From Chrysomallon squamiferum (Eukaryota > Mollusca > Gastropoda > Neomphalida > Peltospiridae), in assembly GCA_012295275.1 (NCBI GenBank), contig CM022678.1:7501-69500 (forward strand): a stretch of 62,000 nt of DNA, read 5' to 3'. Position numbers and translations under genes: made by a program. Every line of letters starts with the position of its first letter. Position 1 is the first letter of the stretch. Below are positions 12,313-22,201 of the stretch, piece after piece. Under the pieces are notes generated by a model. That model did no database searches. It had not been told where the DNA came from and saw only the letters and a list, made by a program, of their open reading frames with translations.

Positions 12313-12875
12313 ATTTGTGACATCCATTTCTATTGCTTCTATACATAATTTACTAAAGTAACAGAATATTTAAAATATTCAGATATAAGCTACACATTTA
12401 TTTTATTTATATAACGTCATTTATTTATAGGAATAAGTGTAATATTCTGATATTACTGGCATAAATTCTGAATTAAGAAGCTCACCCAGTTATGATTTAA
12501 AACATGTTTTAAACATTATTATTTGCAATTTGTGAATGGTATTCAAAGGAATTATAGAAAGATTTAAAATAAAAAAGTGTGTATGATACAATAAATAGTC
12601 TGTCTCTTATTTAACTGAATTCTGATGAAATGATTTTACCCATGTGATTGTCATTAAATGTTTAGATTTTGTTTTTGACTTCCCTTTGTGTATGCAGACT
12701 GATGAACGTGTGTTTTGAGTATGAAAAATGCATTAAAAGAAAAGTTGATGACACATGTATTCTGAAAACAACATAATGGCAATGCATTAACTTTCACTGT
12801 CTCTTGTTACATTGCACATGTTTAGGTTACTTCCAGTGATTTCTGACAACTGTTCCCTTGATTCGTGTGTTTCAG
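12313..12875 (+). other. Intron 1 of ankyrin gene 1, 3' part
   Basis: Sequence paralogous to 25530-25884 upstream of the gene 2 NLS exon, sharing CTCACCCA(G/A)(T/C)TATGATT and similar islands. It ends in the acceptor GTGTGTTTCAG. No exon is seen. Confidence 0.6.
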
Positions 12876-13001
12876 GTTGAGTATGTCAACTCGATAAAGC
12901 AGCAGAACAGCTGAGAAACACAGCAACCCAGAGCCAGAACCTGGCCCAGTCAGCCAATCACCACCCCCTAAAAAGAGGAATAAGAGCAAATCCAAAACGA
13001 G
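12876..13001 (+). pseudogene. Ankyrin gene 1 exon 2, NLS exon with an early stop
   Basis: The exon lies between acceptor TGTGTTTCAG and donor GTAAGA. It matches the gene 2 exon at 25885-26010 in length, with 119 nt from ATG to donor in both. In gene 1 the frame from ATG at 12883 reads Met-Ser-Thr-Arg and then TAA at 12895. The paralogue has CAA (Gln) there. After the stop the frame continues SSRTAEKHSNPEPEPGP and a basic tail PPPKKRNKSKSKTR, which would be a nuclear localisation signal. The exon ends in phase 2 and joins exon 3 correctly. Either the allele is null for the long form, or translation begins at the exon 3 ATG and the NLS is lost. A sequencing error or polymorphism cannot be excluded. 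Confidence 0.7.
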
Positions 13002-14104
13002 GTAAGAATAATTGATTAAAACCAAGATGTTTTTATTAACAGCATTCTGCCACTATACTTTCATATTTTTATATGACAAAATCTCAAATTACTCTTTGAC
13101 ATTTATTTATTTTAAAAAATATTTCAGGAACTTATGACTACAAATTCTTTTTTGGAACACTGGATACAACACTCTAACTGCAAAAGAATATAACTCATAC
13201 AACATAATCTAGTGGAATCCACAAAATTAACAACATAATTTAGTAAAACTATTGACAGGTTATATGTATATTTGTTTTTTTTTTATAACATAATTTAGTA
13301 CAGTTAACAAAATTAAGAATATAGCTTAGTAAAGCTATTAAGCGGTACAATTTTTATTGTTTATAGAACATAGGTTAGTACAGTTAAGAATATAACTTAG
13401 TAAAATTATTGAGAGGTGTTTTTGTATTGTTTACATAAGAGTATTTAGTAGAATTTACAAGACTAAGAATGTAACTTAGTAAAACTAGTCACGTTATATG
13501 GATATTGGTATTATTTATATAACATAATTTTTGTAAAACAAAACCTAAAATTAGTGTTAACATTTTATTATTTAAAAAAATATATATTTCAGTAATTTAT
13601 TTCCACAATAAATTTAAGAACACAGGATACAAGACTATAACTGGCATACAAATATAACTTATAGAAAATAATTTAGTGACACCCACAAAACTGAGAATAT
13701 AACTTAGTATAATTATTAACAGGTTATATTTGTATTGTTTATGTAACATTATTTAGTACAGATGACAAAACAAAGGATGTAGCTTAGGAAAACTATTCAC
13801 ATGTTATGTTTAACTTGTATTGTATATATAATATAATTTAATAGTCCACGAAACTAAGAATATTGCTTAGTAAACTGTTAATACTGACAATACACAGAGA
13901 CACAATACCAAAAAACGTAAAGTATCTATGTATGACTATTGTGATAGATATTTTATTCACATAAACGTATTATAAATCTTTATGATAATTATTTCAATGT
14001 TTCTTAACAATATATCTGATCTCATTTAAAAGTGAATGGAACGTATCAAATACATTTTTATTTTTTTCATCTATATCAAAAATTATTATATTTGTTTTTT
14101 AAAG
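13002..14104 (+). repeat. Intron 2 of ankyrin gene 1 with a degenerate tandem array
   Basis: From about 13195 to 13880 a unit of roughly 115 bp recurs six or seven times, each with a form of AACATAATTTAGTA followed by AACTTAGTAAAACTATT. The same unit appears at 24420-24870 in the gene 2 first intron. No exon is seen within it. Confidence 0.6.
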
Positions 14105-14196
14105 CTCAGCCAATATGGATGACAAAGAAGAGAGATCAAATTCCTCAGACACAAATAGTGAAAATAATTTACGTCTATCTCTATCAGGCAGTTCTG
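14105..14196 (+). CDS. Ankyrin gene 1 exon 3, Ser/Asp/Glu-rich linker with possible alternative start
   Basis: The exon is bounded by TTTTTTAAAG and GTAATA and is 92 nt long. It completes the phase-2 codon of exon 2 and leaves phase 1. It encodes an acidic, Ser/Asn-rich linker (ANMDDKEERSNSSDTNSENN). The paralogue in gene 2 (26088-26218) has 13 extra codons but the same start (AAYATGGATGA) and the same exit phase. The ATG at 14115 has A at -3 and G at +4, a good initiation context. With the upstream TAA, a protein of about 389 residues could start here and would lack the NLS. The linker itself has no recognised domain. Confidence 0.6.
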
Positions 14197-14695
14197 GTAA
14201 TAAACACAATATTTCGATATATTTACTGATTGGAAATTCTAAACAGAATTATTATTTGCATCTATTCCAAAGCAGTTGTTTTTGTTTTTCAGTATATCGG
14301 TAACAACGTAATATACTCATATACTGTTTATTTTTTTATATATCATTTGTAAACTAATACTTTTCTGATCTAAATTGAAAACAAAGTAACAAGTTAAAGG
14401 GTTTTATGTGAAAATTGAAAAAATACATCAATAAATAAATTAAAAACACATACTAATTACTGTTTCATCATGACTATTATAATTATTCTAGTATGATCAT
14501 ATTTATTTCAATGTTGTAAAGTAATGCTGAGGTCAAATGTCATATGTGTAATTAGTTAACAGTATTAATCACATTCGTTAAAAAATATATTGCGTTATTC
14601 ACTAATACTGTTTCGGTAGATTGTATTATTCTGTAAACTGCCATATCTTCATTAAATAGATACAAACATTTTTAATTGTGAAGCTTTTCAAGCAG
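14197..14695 (+). other. Intron 3 of ankyrin gene 1
   Basis: The intron is a single-copy relative of the 800-bp unit amplified in gene 2. It shares AAAGGGTTTTA, ACTAATTACTGTTTCATCAT, ATTATTCTAGTATGAT and GTAATGCTGAGGTCAAAT. Confidence 0.75.
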
Positions 14696-14713
14696 GAGAT
14701 AGCAATATAATCA
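14696..14713 (+). CDS. Ankyrin gene 1 exon 4, 18-nt microexon
   Basis: Acceptor TTTTCAAGCAG and donor GTAAGT bracket 18 nt (GAGATAGCAATATAATCA), phase 1 in and phase 1 out. The site is exactly where gene 2 has its 66-nt exon: the flanks GCAG/GAG and GTAAGTTAAAAACT align. It adds six residues (Gly-Asp-Ser-Asn-Ile-Ile) before the ANK exon. Compared with gene 2 it has lost 48 nt (16 codons) while keeping frame. Whether such a short exon is recognised is unknown. Skipping it would also keep frame. Confidence 0.5.
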
Positions 14714-16180
14714 GTAAGTTAAAAACTAACTGTTTTCTCTTCTTTACACGTTTAAAACATAACTTAATACACCGTGACTTGAACAGTATGTATTCATATG
14801 ACCCACTCTGGTTAACGTCGACGAGTCCACATTCTACGATACGAATATATTCGGCATCCACGAGCAATATCCTTTCCAATATATCATGCATATATATCTT
14901 AGAAACTGATAAGTTATAGCACTTTCTAATACTCCTGTCACCAAGACACAGACGAAACATTTCAGATTAGCGGTTAATGTAGGTGGTACACTTGGAGACA
15001 ATGAATTTCCGCTGAAAATGAATGTATTTCCTGAAAGTGCCACAATATACCCAAATGGATTATCATAAGGCTGTTATCATAAAAATAAAATATAAATCTT
15101 TGATTAAAAGCTGAATAGCAGCCCATACCAGACTTCAAGGACTAATTTCCTTGTTCACATCTATTAATGACAAAACATTTCCACATCCACAGCGAAGTCA
15201 AAGAGTTAAATAAACAGTATTACAACGGGGGGGGGGACCATTTATTAGATACGTGTACACTGAGGGTAATGTTAGGACCATTTATTCCTCTTTTATAAGA
15301 GGATTTGTCATATTTTGGTTTACACTTTCTTAATGGATGAAAAATCTAATCACCAGACAAGATTTGGTGTTTTCTGATTTTAGAAGTCATTTTAATTCAG
15401 ACCTTGTAGCAACTATTGAGCTAAATTTTACCATGACAAAACTATTTATTTTTCATTGAATCAGAGAAAATATATCTCTTTATACATTTTTACATATTTA
15501 TTTTGGTATCAAACACAATGTTTTATATATATATATATCAGATTAACAAAATACTTGGTCTGTCTGGTGCTGGAAGTCAGATTAGCAACACGGGAAATTA
15601 ATTAACTTTCCAGTATCACCAGCTTTAAATTGCTTTGTTTAAACTTTGTCGTTTTCTGTTTTGACTTCTTGTAAATTGTAATAGAGATCAACTGTTTAAT
15701 TAGTCCCTAAGCTTTTTGTGTAACAATTGGGTAGATGAGACCATGATTATGTACTAGATAGAGGGCATCTCTTTATCAGTTCATTCAGCCATGACCTACA
15801 TTTTTTCTTTTATTTTTTTAAATGGATGTGGAACAGATGTAAAGATCTTCCACATAGGTATCAGTTAGGTATAAACACTGTCATCTAACTTGCATCTCCT
15901 TGACTGATAGCAGGTCCCATACAGACATATAATTCATATATATAGTTTACTTAACCATATAGAAAAATACTAGCTATTGGTTGATTTTTGTATCATGAAT
16001 ATTACAGTTACTTTTCTATCAACACCATGAAATTAATAGACACTCAGAGTATTTTGCTAGACTGGTTTAGATTTTCTTCTTGTAGAAAAAAGTCATTCAA
16101 AGCAGTTTATTATAGATTCTAAGTTCAAAATGTTTAAACAGAAAACTAGATGTCTAATGAGTTATATCTCCACATTTCAG
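14714..16180 (+). other. Intron 4 of ankyrin gene 1
   Basis: The first part (15060-15520) matches the intron before the gene 2 ANK exon (26880-26950 and 29330-29650). The segment at about 15530-15780 instead matches the DNA that carries the 54-bp minisatellite at 33955-34680 and 50285-50780. Here it has one unexpanded unit (15706-15758). A poly-G run lies at 15226-15235. No exon is supported. Confidence 0.6.
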
Positions 16181-17250
16181 ATTTGAAGACAAAAGTAGTG
16201 GAAGGTGAATCGCCTGCTAAAAATGAACAGGTGGAAATTCTAGAAAAGCTGCATGAGAAAGGGGTTCAGCTAAATTCTATAAACAATCTAGGTGAAACAC
16301 CAATTATTATAGCTCTGAATGCCAATAATAACCCTGCAATTTTGAATTTCCTGGAACATGGAGCTGATCTCAGCTTAACAGACAAAGATAACAATTCAGT
16401 TTTACACCTAGCAGCTAAACATGGAAATCTACAAATTGTGAAAATATTTATTGAAAAAAAGGTTAATGTAAATGTTAAAAACAGTACAGGGGAAACTCCG
16501 CTTTCTACAGCTATTAAGTTTGAACAAAACAAAGTAGCTTTGTATTTACTGGAACAAGGAGCTGATCTCAGCTTAACAGACAAAGATAACAATTCAGTTT
16601 TACATCTAGCAGCTAAACATGGAAATCTACAAATTGTGAAAATATTTATTGAAAAAAATGTTAATGTAAATGTTAAAAACAGTACAGGGGATACTCCGCT
16701 TTCTACAGCTATTAAGTTTGAACAAAACAAAGTAGCTTTGTATTTACTGGAACATGGAGCTGATCTCAGCTTAACAGACAAAGATAAGAATTCTGTTTTA
16801 CATCTAGCAGCTGAACATGGACTTCTAGTAATTGTGACAAAACTGATTGAAAAAGGTTTTGATGTAAATTATAAAAACAGTACAGGGGAAACTCCTCTTT
16901 CTACAGCTGTTAAGTATGAACAAAACAAAGTAGCTTTCTATTTACTGGAACATGGAGCTGATCTCGGATTAACAGACAAAAATAAGAATTCTGTTTTACA
17001 CGTAGCAGCTGAACATGGAAATCTAGAAATTGTGACAAAACTGATTGAAAAAGGTTTTGATGTAAATTTTAAAAACAATAAAGGGGAAACTCCTGTTTTT
17101 ATAGCTGTTACATTTGACCAGAACAAACTATTTTTTAATTTACTGAAACATGGAGCCGATCCTAATTTAAGAGACAATGATAACAATTCTATTTTAAACC
17201 TAGCAGTTAAGCAAGGAAATACAGAAATTGTGAGAGCACTGACTGAATAA
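16181..17250 (+). CDS. Ankyrin gene 1 exon 5, intact ankyrin-repeat domain
   Basis: The exon follows acceptor CTCCACATTTCAG in phase 1 and runs 356 codons to TAA at 17248. After about 40 residues it consists of roughly ten 33-residue ankyrin repeats, showing the family signatures G-E-T-P-L, L-H-L-A-A-x-x-G-N and HGAD. They are arranged as two-repeat units of 66 residues (198 nt). Ankyrin repeats form stacked helix pairs that bind partner proteins. No catalytic domain is present. The two units beginning at 16390 and 16588 differ at only about four positions, so they duplicated recently or were homogenised. The last repeat is short. There is no transmembrane segment. The likely role is a protein-binding scaffold, but the partner is unknown. 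The domain is intact, unlike those of genes 2 and 3. Confidence 0.88.
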
Positions 17251-17890
17251 CGTCCTGCTGTAACATATTTTAAGCAGTAGAGGTGAAACAACCCTTGATG
17301 GAACATTAAGTTAAATTTCAACTTTACTTGTTATTCAGTGACATACAACAAAGGAGATTTGTATACATTTACTCTGAAGGACAAATCATGACACTCCTGA
17401 AACAAGACACACCCCACACTGGTGTTAATTGCCTCACTTATACTGTTATTGTCAGTTAAAAATCTTTAATGTACTTTAGTGTGATGGCCTCTGAAACAGT
17501 GGTTAAATCAAAAGTTAGTAATACTAAGGGCAGTTGTATAAATATATAGCATATTGCTTATCTTGTTTCTTTCTTGCAGAAATTATTTTATACATAATGT
17601 TATTTTCTTATTGAATTTTGAATTATAATTATTATTATTATTATTATTATTATGAATGAGTACTGCTCATTACTGTTTTATTTTTATGTCAAAGAGAAAA
17701 ATAAATTGTTAAATATGATAACCTTTGCTTGTTATGTTACTATTACATAAACAGTGTGCAAGTTTTATGTATATATTTTTCAATACACTGATGTAAATAT
17801 TTAAAAAAATAGATATATTTTATATAACGTTTGCCTATGTATACAATTAATATTTTTCATACATTTATTTTACCCTCATACACAGAACAA
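17251..17890 (+). other. Probable 3' UTR of ankyrin gene 1
   Basis: Follows the stop codon. An AATAAA poly(A) signal lies at 17699-17704 after an (ATT)n run at 17630-17653. No other exon is seen. Confidence 0.55.
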
Positions 17891-17894
17891 GAAA

Positions 17895-18509
17895 AAAATA
17901 TATATGCATTTTATTCATCTATATTTGTTTAATATTATCATTATTATTTTTTATTTGTTATTAATATTGGTTGAAAATCCATCTGGTTAACAATTTTTCA
18001 CTTTTATCCATTTAATTATTAGAATATATTGAATGGAATTATACTAGAAATGCAATGATTTCTTTTTTCTTATAATAATAATAATAACAATAGAAGAAGA
18101 AGAAGAAAAAGATAAAATCTTAGAGAAATATCTTCTAGTGCACAAAAAATTAAATTATAATTGTTATATAGTTAATACGGGTATGTATACCATACGTGCC
18201 TTTGAATTTGGTATATAAATTTATGTACTTGGTACATATATCTCAGTATTAGTTAACATGACAACAGAGATAAAGTACTTTTAGCAGCAGCAATATGGGG
18301 ATCTACTGATACAGTGAGTTTTCTCATTGACCAAAAAAATATACGCTCTTTATTCATCTGTATTTGTTTAATATTATTATTATTATTTGTTATTTGTTAT
18401 TAATATTGGTTGAAAATCCATGTGGTTAACAATTTTTCACTTTTATCCATTTAATTATTAGAATATATTGAATGAAATTATACTAGAAATGCAATGATTT
18501 CTTTTTTCT

Positions 18510-18550
<41 letters not shown>

Positions 18551-18795
18551 CAATAGAAGAAGAAGAAGAAGAAGAAGATAAATATTTTCTAGTGCACAAA
18601 AAATTAAATTATGATTGTTATATAGTTAATACCGGTATGTATACCTTACGTGGCTTTGAATTTGGTATATATATTTATGTACTTGGTACATATATCTCAG
18701 TATTAGTTGATAAGACAACAGAGATAAAGTACTTTTAGCAGCAGCAATATGAGGATGTACTGATACAGTGAATTTTCTCATTGACCAGAGACGAA
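17895..18795 (+). repeat. Tandem duplication of about 440 bp
   Basis: About 17900-18340 and about 18335-18795 are near-identical. Shared stretches include GGTTGAAAATCCAT, CAATTTTTCACTTTTATCC, TAGTGCACAAAAAATTAAAT and CAACAGAGATAAAGTACTTT. Each copy ends with the start of an ANK fragment. In the first copy the fragment is cut off after CTCATTGACC. In the second it continues. Microsatellite (AAT)n at 18511-18546 has expanded only in the second copy. Confidence 0.9.
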
Positions 18796-19540
18796 ATGAT
18801 ACAGATGAGAACAACTGGAAGAAAGGTGAAGTACTGAAAGTGGCAGTGATGTTTAACAATGCAGACGTTGTTCAGTGTCTTCTTGATAAAGGAGCTGATA
18901 CTAATGTGAATGTGGCAGTTAAGGAGAAATTGATTCAGTTGTTGAACAGGAAATTAGATTAAAAGTGTTGTCTGATGACAAAATTAGATTTGAACTGTTT
19001 TGTGATGACACACTTCTTCACATTTCAGTTCTGCTTGGTGACTTAGATATGTTAAAATCACTGATACGGAAAATGCTGAAGTTAATGCAGTAAACAGCGA
19101 GGGAAAAACTCCACTTCATGAAACTGTAAAAGCAGTGAAACACAGAAAGGAAATAGCTTTGTTGTTACTAGAAAATGGTGCTGATACTGACATAACAGAT
19201 TGACATTGCATATGCAATCTCATATTGACCAGAACTACTTTAACATTGATTGAAACAAGGAGCTGAACCTAATTTAACAGACAATGATAACGATTTTGTT
19301 TTACACCTAGCAGCCAACCATGGAAATATAGAAATTGTGACAGCACTGATTAAAAATGCTTTTTACAGCTCTTAAGTATGAATATTACAAAGTAATTTTG
19401 TATTTACTGGAACACAGAACTGATCCTGATACGACAAAAAATAATAGTTGTGCTGGAAACTTAAAACTTGTGAAAGCTTTGGTTATAAAGGGTGTTGATG
19501 TAAATATTATTAATTATATTACTTAAACTCCTCTTGATAA
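18718..19540 (+). pseudogene. Ankyrin pseudogene related to gene 3
   Basis: The sequence tracks ankyrin gene 3 from 46410 on. It reads AACAGAGATAAAGTACTTTT, then DENNWKKGEVLKVAVMFN and CLLDKGADTNVNV, with a similar later block. It carries TGA where the first duplicate (near 18295) has TGG, a TAA ending the frame at 18962, another stop near 19201 and several frameshifts. Later pieces still show ANK signatures (VLHLAANHGNIEIVTAL around 19300). No promoter or splice-framed exon leads into it. It is a decayed copy. Its intact stretch at 18768-18962 (64 codons) is not evidence of a gene. Confidence 0.88.
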
Positions 19541-19716
19541 AGTTTGAATTATACATTTAACATTTTTATTAAAACTTATTTTGAGAAATACATTGGACTT
19601 TAAATTACATTGAATGATTTTATTGTATAAATATATGGTTTCTTTTACTTCTCATGATGTTTCTTTCCTTGCAAAAGTTATTTTGTTATTGAAATATTAT
19701 TATTATTATTATTATT

Positions 19717-19760
<44 letters not shown>

Positions 19761-20138
19761 ATTAAAAATGTGGATATAACAGATGTAAGGTAGTTTTAAT
19801 TTTTTATTTTTTATTCCATATTAACGGGGTTTTAGTATTACTGTTGCTGTTGTTGTTGTTGTTGTTATTATTAAGAACAGAACGGACAAAAATGGTAGAT
19901 TAGATGGTATGAACATTAAATTTGTTTATTTATTTGTTTGTTTAATTACTTAATTACTTTCGAAAGATTCTGATGAATGAGAGAAAGAAGTAAATTTAGA
20001 AATTTTGTTTTTCATTTGTTTTCATTCGAAGCACGATATTATTATTTATTATACATGGTTGGTGTAGTCACGCTCTATTGCTTTCTGACTTTGTATTGAA
20101 ACCAGTTTTCAGAAACGTGATATAGTTAGAACATTCAG
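19541..20138. other. Intergenic DNA with ATT/GTT microsatellites
   Basis: (ATT)n passes into (GTT)n at 19698-19760, and (GTT)n recurs at 19843-19866. The 19900-20110 part loosely resembles 500-720 (GCACGATATTA, AAACCAGTTTT). Confidence 0.6.
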
Positions 20139-20146
20139 TGACGTCA
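20139..20146. promoter_or_regulatory. Perfect CRE palindrome upstream of ankyrin gene 2
   Basis: TGACGTCA, the full cAMP-response element palindrome bound by CREB/ATF bZIP factors. It is one of three within 2 kb in AT-rich DNA. Function is inferred only from the motif. Confidence 0.35.
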
Positions 20147-20804
20147 CAGGGTAACAAGAGTAATACACTGTATTGAAATAAACGGGTGACCTAGAACGAA
20201 CTGCAATTAGAATTACATAGACAAGTTTAAACATGAGACATCTGCGTGTTAGTCTTGTGACATTTATTCACATTACAGGTAAAAAATTGTAACTGGACAT
20301 AAAAAATAAAATAAAATAAAATAAAATAAAGTAATAATTAAAAAAAGGTGAAGAGGGATTAAAGGTTTTAGAATAAAATTGTTTACAATAGTTAAAATAA
20401 CGTTTCCAAGGGTTTTGTATGTTTGTGCGTGTCTGTGCGTGTGTATACACATATATGTGTGTGTTTGTATGTGTTTGTATATACATATATATATGTGTGT
20501 GTTTATTTATGTGTGCATTTGCATATGTGTGTGTGTCGTACATTTTATATCAAAGGACATTTGATTCTTAGTGTAATAAAATTCTCTGAAAATCAAGAAT
20601 AACAACATTGAATCTGATTTTCTCTTTCAAGAGTCAGTTTGAAGAAATTCGCAAATATAAATATTACAAATCAGATATGTAAATCAGTTAGACATTTTAT
20701 TTCTCGGAATATTTAATATTCTACAAACCGATATTACATAAAATAACATGTTCTACATCCCGGTACGATTAGAGGAAATTAGAGCGATCAGTCCCATTAC
20801 GTGA
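20147..20804. other. Upstream flank of ankyrin gene 2
   Basis: Paralogous in patches to 6295-7200. Contains an AAAAT run at about 20305-20328 and GTGT/ATAT-rich DNA at 20430-20540. No exon is supported. Confidence 0.5.
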
Positions 20805-20812
20805 TGACGTCA
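20805..20812. promoter_or_regulatory. Second perfect CRE palindrome
   Basis: TGACGTCA inside GTGATGACGTCACGAC. See the sites at 20139 and 22070. Confidence 0.35.
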
Positions 20813-22056
20813 CGACTTCAGCTGTTTCGTAACAGTATTATTGTCAAACTTTGTTATGTGTAATGATAGGTCGCTCTAAACAAAGACATAATAACGGAAG
20901 TGTTAAGAATTTTACTAGAAAATATCTGTTCTTATTGACTCAGATTTACTTTAAAGTGGGAGAAACATTGGTGTTATATTGTTATATTCAGTGTTCAGTA
21001 TATACATATCAAATATTGTATCTGAAACGGGCATATAATAAATAAATAAATACAAGAAGAAAAGACTCAAATCAGTGAGATACCAAACCCCGGCCTGCCC
21101 ACCCCGTGGACGCTCCTGGACTTGTTGTCAAGACAACGAGGTAAATACAATGTACCCGAAGTAAACAGATTGCTTAGAATGACTGATCCTATGATCACAA
21201 GAGATTTGCGTTTTACTGCTGTGAATAAGCTATTTATAGATAACTGTTATTTGATGAAAGGAGAAGAAAGAAGAGAATCGAACGGTAATATGAAAGCTTT
21301 CAATATATAATTTAAGAGAGTTAAGCTTTTTCTTTACGTCCAATATCATGTTCACTATAGTAATGATTAATGTTAAGCGTCATGTTACCAGCGAAATACA
21401 AATAAAGAAATGAAGAAAGAAAGACACAAAGAAGGAAATGAAAGGCAGAAAGAAGGAAAGAAAGAAACCGAAACAAATTAAATTTATCGGTTACTAAAAG
21501 ATTAGTTTTTTCTTTACTTACTTTCAAGACTAAACATGAGAGATCTGTATGCTAGTCACATAACTTTTATTATTGTAGAAAATAATAACAAGACGTCCAA
21601 AAAGAAACTCAAATTATATCAAATTAAATAAATATAAATATAAATAAATAAATAAATAAATGTGAAACGTATAACTGGATGAAAGGTTATTATATAAAAT
21701 TGTAGTTACGAGTTAGCATACTCATGACGGCTGAATGAAGACTAAAAGTAGAGTGATTGAGAAATAAAATAAAATAAATAAATAAATAAACAATGTCTGC
21801 GCTAAACAGAATAAATCTTAATATCAATAATAATAATTGTGTGTGTGTTATAAATCTATTGGCCATGACATAAGGTAGTAAATTTAAAATAATTAACATC
21901 CAGGCACGATTTATTTACTGTAAGAAACGATATATTGCACCCCATAGTATACAGCGTATATTCGAGCAAGTATACAAACTAGTTTGAAAGGCGTGCTATA
22001 TTTAGAACTGATTTGTAAAGCTGCAGACATTGTCACCAAGTAAACAGTAATACACC
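20813..22056. other. Gene 2 upstream DNA, no supported exon
   Basis: AT-rich with AAAT repeats (21630-21660 and 21770-21790). A short open frame at 21122-21310 has no recognisable domain. A GC-richer patch near 21085-21125 (CCCCGGCCTGCCCACCCC) stands out, but nothing else supports a gene. Confidence 0.4.
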
Positions 22057-22201
22057 GTGTGCAAACCTGTGACGTCACGTCTTACAAAAATATCACCTGA
22101 CGTGTCTAAGCAGACGATTCACAGAGCGAGCAGACGGCACAGAATGTGTGTCAGTCTGTTCGTCGAAAACATTCCGGCTTTACTTCGATTTCGATTCAAA
22201 G
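22057..22201 (+). promoter_or_regulatory. Putative promoter and non-coding first exon of ankyrin gene 2
   Basis: Conserved paralogue of 7715-7860, sharing TCTTACAAAAATATCAC, GACGTGTCTAAGCAG, CAGAGCGAGCAGACGGCACA and TTTACTTCGATTTCGATT. It ends at donor CAAAG/GTAGGC. A perfect CRE (TGACGTCA, 22070-22077) sits near its 5' edge, where gene 1 has the decayed TGACGTGT. An open frame runs through it (22057-22341) but crosses the donor, and the gene 1 copy has no matching ORF, so it is read as 5' UTR spliced to 25885. Confidence 0.5.

Noticed and set aside
9360-12361. Very long open frames on both strands (up to 789 codons) with Cys-Ser-Val, Tyr-Val-Val or His-Thr-Leu repeats
   Set aside because: The 9-bp minisatellite unit is a multiple of three without stops, so several frames stay open by construction. 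There is no non-repeat coding flank, and the array sits in an intron.
16266-17321. Minus-strand open frames opposite the ankyrin exon
   Set aside because: They are shadows of the ANK repeats on the other strand. The repeat periodicity and splice phase support the plus strand only.
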